NCBI GenBank assembly: GCA_023230795.1 | Contig: JALNWR010000067.1 | Location: 1-12,746 of the forward strand | Direction: 5' to 3' | Origin: Candidatus Cloacimonadota bacterium | Lineage (GTDB): Bacteria; Cloacimonadota; Cloacimonadia; Cloacimonadales; Cloacimonadaceae | DNA: 12,746 nucleotides | Part shown: piece after piece, positions 1 through 5,547 of the stretch | Layout of the letters: every line of letters begins with the position of its first letter | Numbering within the stretch: position 1 is the first letter of the stretch | Program-made: the position numbers and the translations under genes | The notes under the pieces: generated by a model | Databases searched by the model: none | The model's input: only the letters and a program-made list of their open reading frames with translations | Told to the model about the DNA's origin: nothing

Positions 1-384
1 AAAAACAGGATCAAAGGCATCAGTGCCATCCTCACCAAAAAGGTGAATCAAGATGTTTTTGAAAACGGCAAAGCCGAGCTGGAGCTAAATATCCCGGGGG
101 ATATCACTACATCTGAGAATAAGGTCTTGCTCAGCATTTCCGGCACCGAGCTGGCTACCCGTGTATTTCCCAATATCGCCCTGCCTGCCGGATATCTGCC
201 TTCTCGCGTAGCGGTAAGATTGGAAGCCCCGGCTGCTGCTTTGGACCTGATCAGTCCAAATCAAATCACAGCCCGGGTGAGCGCACAGCCAGATGAAAAT
301 GGGCTATATACGGTGGAGCTCACTCTGCCCGAAGGCACTCAGGCCATAGCCATTACGCCCAGCAAGGTTCGCGCTCGCAGATGA
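1..384 (+). CDS. YbbR/CdaR-like domain protein, C-terminal part (5' end outside window)
   Basis: The reading frame is open from base 1, so the true start lies upstream; the GTG at 43 is not a convincing start. The visible 128 residues are a beta-rich, proline-spaced sequence. The last ~60 residues fit the YbbR repeat pattern: a V-x-V-x-L-x-A-P strand, an alternating polar/hydrophobic middle, then LTLPEGTQAIAITPSKVRAR, with the typical 'I-x-P-x-x-V' ending. YbbR repeats are the extracytoplasmic part of CdaR, which in Firmicutes regulates the diadenylate cyclase CdaA; in other phyla the role is less clear. The stop codon overlaps the tsaD start (ATGA), so the two genes are probably co-transcribed. 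Family assignment is by pattern only, and the missing N-terminus (expected membrane anchor) cannot be examined. Confidence 0.6.
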   Translation, partial: KNRIKGISAILTKKVNQDVFENGKAELELNIPGDITTSENKVLLSISGTELATRVFPNIALPAGYLPSRVAVRLEAPAAALDLISPNQITARVSAQPDENGLYTVELTLPEGTQAIAITPSKVRARR

Positions 385-1391
385 GTCTGATTCTGGCCTT
401 TGAGTCATCTTGTGATGATACCTCTGTTGCGATCTTAAACACAGACTATGAAGTCCTGGTAAATCTGATTTCCAGCCAACCGGAACATCTGGATTTTGGC
501 GGAGTATTGCCCGAGCTCGCTTCCCGCCTGCACATGAAAAACATCATGCACCTTACCGAGCTTGCCCTAAAGAAAGCGAGTATCACTCTTAGCGAGATAG
601 ATGCCATCGCCGTATCTATAAATCCGGGACTGATCGGCTCCCTCATCGTGGGTCTGGCCTTTGCCAAATCCCTGGCCTGGAGCCTGAGTAAGCCCCTGAT
701 TACCGTGAATCATCTCCTTAGTCACGTCTTTGCAAATTATATAGATCATCCGGATTTAAGCCCGCCTTTTCTGGCTCTGGTGGTTTCCGGCGGGCACACG
801 GAACTTGTAAGCTTTCACAGCGATACCGAATTTGAGATCGTGGGCAAGACCCTGGATGACGCTGCGGGTGAAACCTTTGACAAAGCCGCCAAACTCCTGG
901 GACTGGGCTTTCCCGGCGGCCCGATTATCGATTCCCTGGCACGTGGGGGAGATGCCGATCACGTGAATCTGCCCAATCCTCTGCCCCAAAAGGATAATTA
1001 CAATTTTAGCTATAGTGGCCTTAAAACAGCGATCCGGACCTATATCATGAACCAAAGCCAGCAGTATCTGCAAGAACACCAATCCGATATCGCCGCCAGC
1101 ATCCAGGCAGCCATCATCCGCCCCCTCATCTCAAAATCTATCCGCAAAGCACGAGCGCTCCAGCATACAAAGATCCTCATTGCCGGAGGAGTGGCAGCCA
1201 ATACCGCCCTGCGCATTCAGATGCAAGAGCAAGCCGCCAGATACAATATCAAGGTCTATTTCCCCTCGCTCAAACTCTGTATGGACAACGCCGCCATGGT
1301 CGCCGCAGCCGCTATCCCCAAGTTCAAAGCCGGCCTTTTTGCCGATCTCGATGTGAATGCCAATTCTATAAAGGGGACGAGACTGCTGTAG
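381..1391 (+). CDS. tsaD: tRNA N6-adenosine threonylcarbamoyltransferase TsaD
   Basis: TsaD (Gcp/Kae1, ASKHA fold) transfers the threonylcarbamoyl group from TC-AMP to A37 of ANN-decoding tRNAs, with TsaB and TsaE, in the cytoplasm. The 336-residue length is normal for bacterial TsaD. Visible motifs in order: N-terminal LAFESSCDDTSVAIL; NHLLSHVFANY with metal ligands H111 and H115; LALVVSGGHTELV (~131-143); GETFDKAAKLLGLGFPGGP (~163-181); FSYSGLKTAIR (~209-219); LIAGGVAANTALR (~266-278); and YFPSLKLCMDNAAMVA, where D302 is the third metal ligand. H111 and H115 fall at the same numbers as in the E. coli protein. The ATG overlaps the upstream stop, implying translational coupling. TsaB and TsaE are not in this window. 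No frame damage is visible. Confidence 0.97.
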   Translation: MSLILAFESSCDDTSVAILNTDYEVLVNLISSQPEHLDFGGVLPELASRLHMKNIMHLTELALKKASITLSEIDAIAVSINPGLIGSLIVGLAFAKSLAWSLSKPLITVNHLLSHVFANYIDHPDLSPPFLALVVSGGHTELVSFHSDTEFEIVGKTLDDAAGETFDKAAKLLGLGFPGGPIIDSLARGGDADHVNLPNPLPQKDNYNFSYSGLKTAIRTYIMNQSQQYLQEHQSDIAASIQAAIIRPLISKSIRKARALQHTKILIAGGVAANTALRIQMQEQAARYNIKVYFPSLKLCMDNAAMVAAAAIPKFKAGLFADLDVNANSIKGTRLL

Positions 1392-1481
1392 CTCTTTTCA
1401 GGAAAACCAAAACTAAAGATATCATCATCAATAATGTCCCAAGTGATTTATCCATAGCTGTAGCTGAAGTTAAAATAGAAA

Positions 1482-1557
1482 TGGAGCGGGCAACGGGACT
1501 CGAACCCGCGACCCTCAGCTTGGGAAGCTAATGCTCTACCAACTGAGCTATGCCCGC
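1482..1557 (-). tRNA. tRNA-Gly (anticodon CCC)
   Basis: Read on the minus strand this folds into a standard 76-nt cloverleaf. The acceptor stem is GCGGGCA pairing with TGCCCGC, the D arm is GCTC...GAGC, the anticodon stem is TTAGC/GCTGA with loop TTCCCAA, and the T arm is GCGGG-TTCGAGT-CCCGT. The anticodon CCC lies at 1522-1524 and decodes GGG. The discriminator base is T, and the 3' CCA is encoded (1482-1484 on the plus strand read tgg). The gene is convergent with tsaD. Confidence 0.96.
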
Positions 1558-1672
1558 TCACTGCGAACAAGGTCTGAATATCCTGCCTAAGTGTCAAGAG
1601 TTTTCACAAGTCAAATTATGCATCCCCATTATTTTTTTCTTGAGATTACGTAAAGTGAACGAAGCTAATGGG

Positions 1673-1709
1673 CACACGGATTCAGCGGATTCAACGGATC
1701 AACACGGAT
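1673..1709. repeat. Degenerate GGATT short tandem repeat
   Basis: Four imperfect 8-10 bp units in a row, each ending in CGGAT(T): cacacggatt, cagcggatt, caacggat, caacacggat. Similar 'ACGGATT' strings occur in intergenic DNA of many bacteria. No coding or hairpin role is visible here. Confidence 0.6.
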
Positions 1710-1988
1710 ACTTGCATTGATTTGTACTTACTGTTGGTATTTTTGTTCCAGTTTCAACTCCCATTTATTATTGCCATCTACGATGGCCCCCCATTTTATC
1801 GTATTGTTATGTGGAATGAAACCCTTTTAAGTATCCACCCCTCCGAGTCCAGGGTTTCAATATCCATTCTCCACTCTCTGGCCTCTAAGGTTATAGATGG
1901 CGTGTCACCCTTACAAGTATCCATCATAAGAAAAAACACCAATATTCATCGTTTCTTCCTCTTTCCAGACAGTCTATCACCCATTGAA

Positions 1989-2033
1989 CTACCCTTAATC
2001 AAGCGTTAATAGTTAAGGCTTGATTAAGGGTAG
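1989..2033. repeat. Perfect 16-bp inverted repeat, 13-nt loop
   Basis: The left arm CTACCCTTAATCAAGC (1989-2004) is exactly complementary to the right arm (2018-2033). The 13-nt spacer GTTAATAGTTAAG lies between them. Neither side has a T tract, so an intrinsic terminator is unlikely. It sits about 60 bp upstream of the gene at 2095 and could be an operator, a mobile-element end or a leader hairpin. Confidence 0.75.
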
Positions 2034-2094
2034 ATAAAGAACTGCTTGACGGTCTGACGGGAGGGAGAAATATGGGAAAAAACAGGAGGAAATG

Positions 2095-2484
2095 ATGAAA
2101 GCACATGTAAAAGCAGGAATTAAGGGCTTTTCCGGTAAGCTGGACGGAGCCATATACTACTATCACCCCAGGTTAAAGCGGACTTTGATGCGGCGCGCTC
2201 CGAAGATGCCGATCCAGCCGCAAAATCTTGCATACCGAAATATCTCCCGCCAGATTAAGGCGATCAACCCCAGTGAGGCCTATAGAAATGACTTTCGCAT
2301 GTATTTGAACTCTCTCATGGATAGAGACGATAGTGTGCGTCTGCCGTCCTGGTATAGCCTGTATATCAAGATGCTGTGGGCGATGCAGGCTAAGTATCCA
2401 CAGCAGGTGAACCTGAAAACCATCACCAAAGAGCAGATAGTAGTGCAAAACCTGCCCTGCCGCTCGGTAAAAGCTGCGGTTTAA
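2095..2484 (+). CDS. Small basic protein of unknown function, apparently truncated by an in-frame stop
   Basis: A 129-residue basic protein starting MKAHVKAGIKGFSGKLDG, with a tyrosine/arginine-rich patch (AIYYYHPRLKRTLMRRAPKM, ~19-38) that looks nucleic-acid binding. A further segment of aromatic and charged helices follows (YRNDFRMYLNSLMDRDD; PSWYSLYIKMLWAMQAKYP). An AGGAGG at 2084-2089 precedes two adjacent ATGs; the second (2095) has the better spacing, the first is at 2092. After the TAA at 2482-2484 the same frame continues for 17 sense codons reading DGLLPQIPGYQYLDREI, then TGA at 2536-2538. This looks like a natural C-terminus, so the gene may have been 147-148 codons long with one GAA-to-TAA type change. 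No domain is recognised and no function is proposed. I associate this type of protein with Cloacimonetes, from memory only. Confidence 0.7.
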   Translation: MKAHVKAGIKGFSGKLDGAIYYYHPRLKRTLMRRAPKMPIQPQNLAYRNISRQIKAINPSEAYRNDFRMYLNSLMDRDDSVRLPSWYSLYIKMLWAMQAKYPQQVNLKTITKEQIVVQNLPCRSVKAAV

Positions 2485-2539
2485 GATGGGCTGTTGCCGC
2501 AGATTCCGGGATATCAGTATTTGGATAGAGAGATTTGAG

Positions 2540-2610
2540 AATCTATGATAATGATGGCTCGATTACTGCAAAAGTTTAGGCTATTGAGCCATAAAGGGAA
2601 ATTATAGATT
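2540..2610. repeat. Two-tier imperfect inverted repeat between genes
   Basis: The inner arms ATGGCTCGAT (2554-2563) and ATTGAGCCAT (2583-2592) pair over 10 bp with one G-T wobble. The outer arms AATCTAT (2540-2546) and ATAGATT (2604-2610) pair over 7 bp. There is no T run after it, so it is not an obvious terminator. A TTGACA (2609-2614) lies at its right base, but I see no convincing -10 partner. Confidence 0.5.
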
Positions 2611-2679
2611 GACAATAAGTAAGGGTTCTGTGAAGTAAGAAATCAAGTGTATATAAACATGCTAAAAAAGGAATATATG

Positions 2680-3282
2680 ATGGATGATGTTAATGATAAG
2701 TGGGAAAAGTTTCTCAACCCAGATGAGATTAAACCATATCTACTGTTTTGCTCACTCTTTTTGACAAGCTACGAAATATTGAAAGGAATAATTATCGACA
2801 GGCCTATTGTTTTCTTTTCTGATTGGTCTGACCTTCCAGACCCAATAAAAGTCTCAGATTATGAGGAGAATGTTCTATCATTGGATGAGAAACAAAGACC
2901 CCTGCAAGCATCAATCAATTGGCACCAACAAAACAATATAATTGATGCAGATGATATCCAGATTTTTAACAGAATAACTAAATACCGAAATACAATAGCT
3001 CATAGACTTCTAAAGCATTGCGTAGATAATCCCATTGATGATATTGGGCATATATTCAATGACATCGTTAATCTCATATACAAGATCGAAAAATGGTGGA
3101 TAATCAACTACGAATTAGAGATTAATCCAATTGAGAATGTTGAAGAGATTGACTATGATAAAATCTTACCGGGAGCGATTATAACTATCCAGATTTTGGT
3201 TGATATTGCCCTGGGAGAGAAAGAGGAATCAGAGCATTACTATAAAAAATATATCGAAACTTTTAAGAAAAATAAAAAATAA
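2680..3282 (+). CDS. Uncharacterised protein with HEPN-like R-N-x3-H motif
   Basis: About 200 residues, acidic and alpha-helical by eye, without signal peptide or clear membrane span. The segment ITKYRNTIAHRLL contains R103, N104 and H108, matching the R-x4-6-H signature (usually RN-x3-H) of HEPN domains. Many HEPN proteins are metal-independent RNases in toxin-antitoxin, abortive-infection and CRISPR-linked systems. A hydrophobic helix precedes it (PYLLFCSLFLTSYEILKGII, ~19-38). An amphipathic helix follows (IFNDIVNLIYKIEKWW). The start is chosen at the ATG at 2680 because AAGGA at 2668-2672 is 7 nt upstream; ATG 2677, ATG 2659 and GTG 2647 are alternatives. The gene is strikingly AT-rich, about one third GC in sampled lines, compared with tsaD and the ATPase genes, which suggests recent transfer. 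No cognate antitoxin is obvious. The HEPN assignment rests on one motif plus helical character. Confidence 0.6.
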   Translation: MDDVNDKWEKFLNPDEIKPYLLFCSLFLTSYEILKGIIIDRPIVFFSDWSDLPDPIKVSDYEENVLSLDEKQRPLQASINWHQQNNIIDADDIQIFNRITKYRNTIAHRLLKHCVDNPIDDIGHIFNDIVNLIYKIEKWWIINYELEINPIENVEEIDYDKILPGAIITIQILVDIALGEKEESEHYYKKYIETFKKNKK

Positions 3283-3388
3283 GTATCTATATAATGAGCT
3301 TATGAAGCCCAATGATACCAAAATGACATACAAATGACAATCATTAAATAGTTTTGATGTTAAATTATTCAAAAGAAGGAGAACAGCA

Positions 3389-4225
3389 ATGGATTTCAAT
3401 TGGTTTTTTTCTGCTTTGGCACAAAGCGGTGCGGCATTAATTGGTATAATTGGTGCCTTTCTAATTTCTAGAGTCCTTAGCGAGAATGATACAAGCAGTA
3501 GAATTCTATATGAGTTCAGGGATATAGCTTTTCAAAGAACGAATGCCCTACAGAACCTCAAAACCATCAAAATAGATTGGTATAATCATTTTACTATTCT
3601 TCAAAGCCAAGAATTCTGGGATAGCCTGATTCAACTTGAAAGTGAAAGCAATTATGATCCTGATACAATTGCTGAATTGTGCTTAGATGCAGTATATAAC
3701 TTGTATTTTAGCCCAGAAAATATGCGTCTTGCCCTACGGCTTGCCAGAAGAAACATTAATGAGAATGAGTATGAGTTTTGTGGCCGCAACTCTCCGATTA
3801 ATGATGTTCCTTTCAGTGAACTTGAAAATACCCGCTTAAGAATCGAAAATCTCCGGCATGAATGTAATGTCCTAAGGCATAAATATGGATTGATAAAAAA
3901 CGATATAAACGGAGCTATGAAAAAGCTCAGCACAATTAAAGGAATTATCCTTTTGCTGCTTTTCGGATCGATACTTTCAGTTTGTTTTCCATTATTGCTA
4001 CTACCAATGGTCAATTCAGAATCATTTATAAAATATGCGATATCATACAATTCAATTGCCATAAGAGGCTTCTTTGTTGGCTTACTATTCTTGTTTATTG
4101 CAGTCCTGTGCATTATTCTAAAGTTTTCTTTGTCTCATATTGAGAAGAGCTATAAGAAAATTCTAAGTAAAATAGAGAAAAGGCATCTTACCATAGAAGG
4201 TTACAGTAAGTATTTCGGTTCATAA
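3389..4225 (+). CDS. Uncharacterised three-helix membrane protein
   Basis: 278 residues with AAGGAG at 3376-3381, 7 nt before the ATG. An N-terminal hydrophobic helix (~6-30, FFSALAQSGAALIGIIGAFL) is followed by a ~150-residue soluble region rich in charged helices. That region includes a likely coiled coil (~143-182). Two more membrane helices lie at ~184-208 and ~224-248, then a basic tail (SLSHIEKSYKKILSKIEKRH). The N-terminal 'ALAQS-x-AALIGIIGAFLISR' pattern resembles a group of unnamed bacterial membrane proteins; I cannot give a family name. It lies about 105 bp downstream of the HEPN-like gene on the same strand, with similar AT-rich composition, so the two may form one imported unit. 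A membrane effector or sensor role is possible, but nothing in the sequence proves it. Confidence 0.7.
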   Translation: MDFNWFFSALAQSGAALIGIIGAFLISRVLSENDTSSRILYEFRDIAFQRTNALQNLKTIKIDWYNHFTILQSQEFWDSLIQLESESNYDPDTIAELCLDAVYNLYFSPENMRLALRLARRNINENEYEFCGRNSPINDVPFSELENTRLRIENLRHECNVLRHKYGLIKNDINGAMKKLSTIKGIILLLLFGSILSVCFPLLLLPMVNSESFIKYAISYNSIAIRGFFVGLLFLFIAVLCIILKFSLSHIEKSYKKILSKIEKRHLTIEGYSKYFGS

Positions 4226-4262
4226 ATATCTATATCTGCAATCTGCCTTAAAAGACTTTAGC

Positions 4263-4280
4263 TGACGGTTTTAACCGTCA
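4263..4280. repeat. Short 8-bp hairpin downstream of the membrane-protein gene
   Basis: TGACGGTT and AACCGTCA are perfect inverted arms separated by TT. It lies 38 bp after the stop codon at 4225. A T tract does not follow, so terminator function is uncertain. Confidence 0.45.
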
Positions 4281-4310
4281 TTCAGAGGGCTCATACCCGC
4301 GACAAGACTT

Positions 4311-4336
4311 TTCCCCCGCCTTTAAAGGCGGGGGAA
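4311..4336. repeat. Perfect 26-bp GC-rich palindrome (REP-like)
   Basis: Each 13-bp arm is TTCCCCCGCCTTT or its exact complement, meeting at a central TTTAAA. It is intergenic, very GC-rich at both ends, and has no downstream T tract on either strand, so it looks like a REP/palindromic-unit element rather than a terminator. No REP-associated transposase (RAYT) gene is present in the window. Confidence 0.6.
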
Positions 4337-4408
4337 TCCGAAGCTGCATTTCTTTTCCCCTGATCAACCATGATTTTGTAGCAACAATAACGGCTTCGGG
4401 TCTAATAA

Positions 4409-4561
4409 CCTTCTCAACTATCTCAGGCTTCTAAACAAAACTCCACTGAATGGAAGATGGATTTAGGTCATAAACTACCGGCCGGTGTTTATTTTATCAG
4501 ATGCAAGGTAGTGGATGGCAATAAGGAGAGAACAATAAACCAAAAAATAATGATATACTAA
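4409..4561 (+). pseudogene. Remnant of a secreted-protein C-terminal sorting (FlgD-like/T9SS-type) domain
   Basis: One frame, without a start codon, reads a typical C-terminal end: TEWKMDLGHKLPAGVYFIRC, then a charged hairpin and NQKIMIY before TAA at 4559-4561. The 'W-x-x-x-x-x-G-x-K-L-x-A-G-V-Y-F-x-R' pattern is characteristic of FlgD Ig-like domains and type IX secretion C-terminal signals, where the usual form is W-D-G-x-D-x-x-G-x-x-x-x-x-G-x-Y. Upstream the frame is closed by a stop just before 4409, and the DNA before it carries the palindrome. This is therefore the 3' scar of a larger gene for an exported surface protein. Confidence 0.55.
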
Positions 4562-4577
4562 ATTCATTGAGGAAAAC

Positions 4578-4727
4578 ATGAAAACTATTATTTTAGCCCT
4601 TCTGATGCTCTGTAAAAGCGCTTTGGACTTCAGGCGGCCTTGGGGTGGATGCGGTTTTGGTCACCGAGATTTATCGCCAGTTTTCGGCATCGATAGTGAG
4701 GGGAGATTCTTAGTTTTTCGCCATTGA
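4578..4727 (+). pseudogene. Signal-peptide-like gene start cut off by repeat DNA
   Basis: ATG at 4578 follows a GAGG ribosome-binding site (4569-4572) and lies 16 bp after the stop of the preceding remnant, as in an operon. The first residues, MKTIILALLMLC, are a lipoprotein/secretory signal-like start. From about 4615 the sequence turns into the repeat mosaic and the frame ends at 4727 after 49 codons. The downstream part (ALDFRRPWGGCGFGHRDLSP) is encoded by repeat DNA and is unlikely to be native. It is best read as the surviving 5' end of a second exported-protein gene. Confidence 0.45.
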
Positions 4728-4960
4728 TAATGAGGGGAGATTATTTGAAGTCCAAACGCCTAAGTAATCGATAGTAAATGTGTAACGCTGTAAGGCGTTT
4801 GAGCTTAACTGAAAACCTACTTTCGCCACCGGGAATGAAAGTCAGATTCTTTGAAGTCAAAGCGCCTAAGTAATTGCTAGTATATGTATAGACTCCGTAT
4901 GGCGCTTCAACTCCAAACAATCTTCTTTCATGTAAACTCCAAAAAATCAGCTTTCATGTT
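4615..4960. repeat. Mosaic of related direct and inverted repeats with hairpin units
   Basis: Three related ~29-bp direct copies start at 4683, 4717 and 4822 (form: TTCGsCA..GA.ArTGA....AGATT.TT). Two ~60-bp copies of a hairpin module follow copies two and three, at 4744-4802 and 4850-4909, sharing TTTGAAGTC, CGCCTAAGTAAT and TAGTA.ATGT. Their stems are CAAACGCC/GGCGTTTG (4753-4760 with 4794-4801) and AAGCGCC/GGCGCTT (4860-4866 with 4901-4907). An inverted copy of the module start lies at 4617-4632. Two further ~25-bp copies in opposite orientation (ACTCCAAA.AATC...TTTCATGT) lie at 4909-4933 and 4935-4959. No protein-coding capacity is credible. Confidence 0.7.
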
Positions 4961-4983
4961 AAAAATTATTCAGGAAAGGTCAA

Positions 4984-5014
4984 AAATAGAGCGTGTCAAA
5001 AACACGCTCTATTT
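4984..5014 (-). terminator. Intrinsic terminator of the V-ATPase operon
   Basis: A perfect 13-bp stem (AAATAGAGCGTGT with ACACGCTCTATTT) and a 5-nt loop. On the minus strand the arm is followed by TTTTTG, giving a U tract. It lies 20 bp after the atpK stop codon, the expected place for the end of the operon transcript. The near symmetry (A-rich on the other side) might let it act in both directions. Confidence 0.88.
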
Positions 5015-5034
5015 ACATAGGGATATTATTGGAT

Positions 5035-5547
5035 TTATGCCAGGCCGGGGATCATGCCTCCAATGAGGAAGCAGGCTGCAAAGGCGACGATAGCATAAAG
5101 CTCCGGGAATACGCCCAGAATCAGGGTGTTTGCGAAGACGTCGTTTCCGGCGCCGATGCTTTCGATACCATTTGCTACCACCCGGGATTGGTGGTATGCA
5201 GAAAAGAGTCCCACTATTCCCATGATGAGGCCAGCGCCAAGGATGGCGCTTGCCTGCAGCATATTGATTCCAGGAACGATATGGTCTTTTAGGATAAAGA
5301 ATGCTCCAAATCCATAAAGCCCCTGAGTACCGGGCAATGCGGACAGGATCATACAATTCGGGAAGATATCATCCCGCTTTTTCATGGCTCCCACGCTGGC
5401 GCTGCCACCGATTACAGTTCCGATGGCGCTGCCGATTCCGGCCAGTGCTACCATCAAAAATATACCGATCCAGGCTAAGAAAAATGCCAAATTTCCGCCC
5501 GCCATGGCAGTGCTTTGTGCTACTTGATTTAGGGTGTTCGGGTCCAT
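5035..5547 (-). CDS. atpK: V/A-type ATPase subunit K (membrane rotor proteolipid, double hairpin)
   Basis: 170 residues with four hydrophobic helices in two homologous hairpins (~19-48 and 62-86; ~98-126 and 140-166). This is the duplicated c-subunit type that forms the rotor ring in the membrane. The first hairpin has SALPGTQGLYGF and the second GVFPELYAIVAF. The ion-binding carboxylate E149 is present only in the second hairpin, giving one site per four helices. L71, T74, Q75, Y78, Q120 and E149 match, with a constant offset of ten, the sodium-site residues of E. hirae NtpK (L61, T64, Q65, Y68, Q110, E139), so Na+ use is likely. An AGGAGG lies at 5552-5557 within the end of atpI, and start and stop overlap as TAATG. 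It is the last gene of the operon. Confidence 0.95.
   Translation of the reverse strand: MDPNTLNQVAQSTAMAGGNLAFFLAWIGIFLMVALAGIGSAIGTVIGGSASVGAMKKRDDIFPNCMILSALPGTQGLYGFGAFFILKDHIVPGINMLQASAILGAGLIMGIVGLFSAYHQSRVVANGIESIGAGNDVFANTLILGVFPELYAIVAFAACFLIGGMIPGLA

Larger units (their letters stand above)
1558..2091. other. Intergenic stretch without a convincing gene
   Basis: Between the tRNA and the gene at 2095 there is about 530 bp without a supported gene. It contains a short degenerate GGATT repeat (1673-1709) and a perfect inverted repeat (1989-2033), listed separately. A 113-codon open frame at 1668-2009 begins inside the GGATT repeat and ends inside the inverted repeat. It has no ribosome-binding site and low-complexity composition, so I treat it as chance. 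Confidence 0.6.

Noticed and set aside
1482..1557. tRNA-Gly as integration site of the accessory region
   Set aside because: The accessory DNA lies on the 5' side of the tRNA, whereas integration normally uses the 3' end. I see no second copy of the tRNA 3' end in the window and no integrase gene.
1592..1597. TTGACA upstream of the tRNA as its promoter
   Set aside because: The -35-like box is good, but no acceptable -10 box lies 15-19 bp downstream, so I do not list a promoter.
1668..2009. 113-codon open frame
   Set aside because: It starts inside a short tandem repeat and ends inside an inverted repeat, lacks a ribosome-binding site and has no recognisable protein pattern.
4311..4336. Palindrome as intrinsic terminator
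   Set aside because: No T tract follows on either strand, and it is a loop-less palindrome about 85 bp from the nearest intact gene end.
4884..5066. 60-codon open frame on the plus strand
   Set aside because: It runs through repeat units and the terminator hairpin of the ATPase operon and has no ribosome-binding site.
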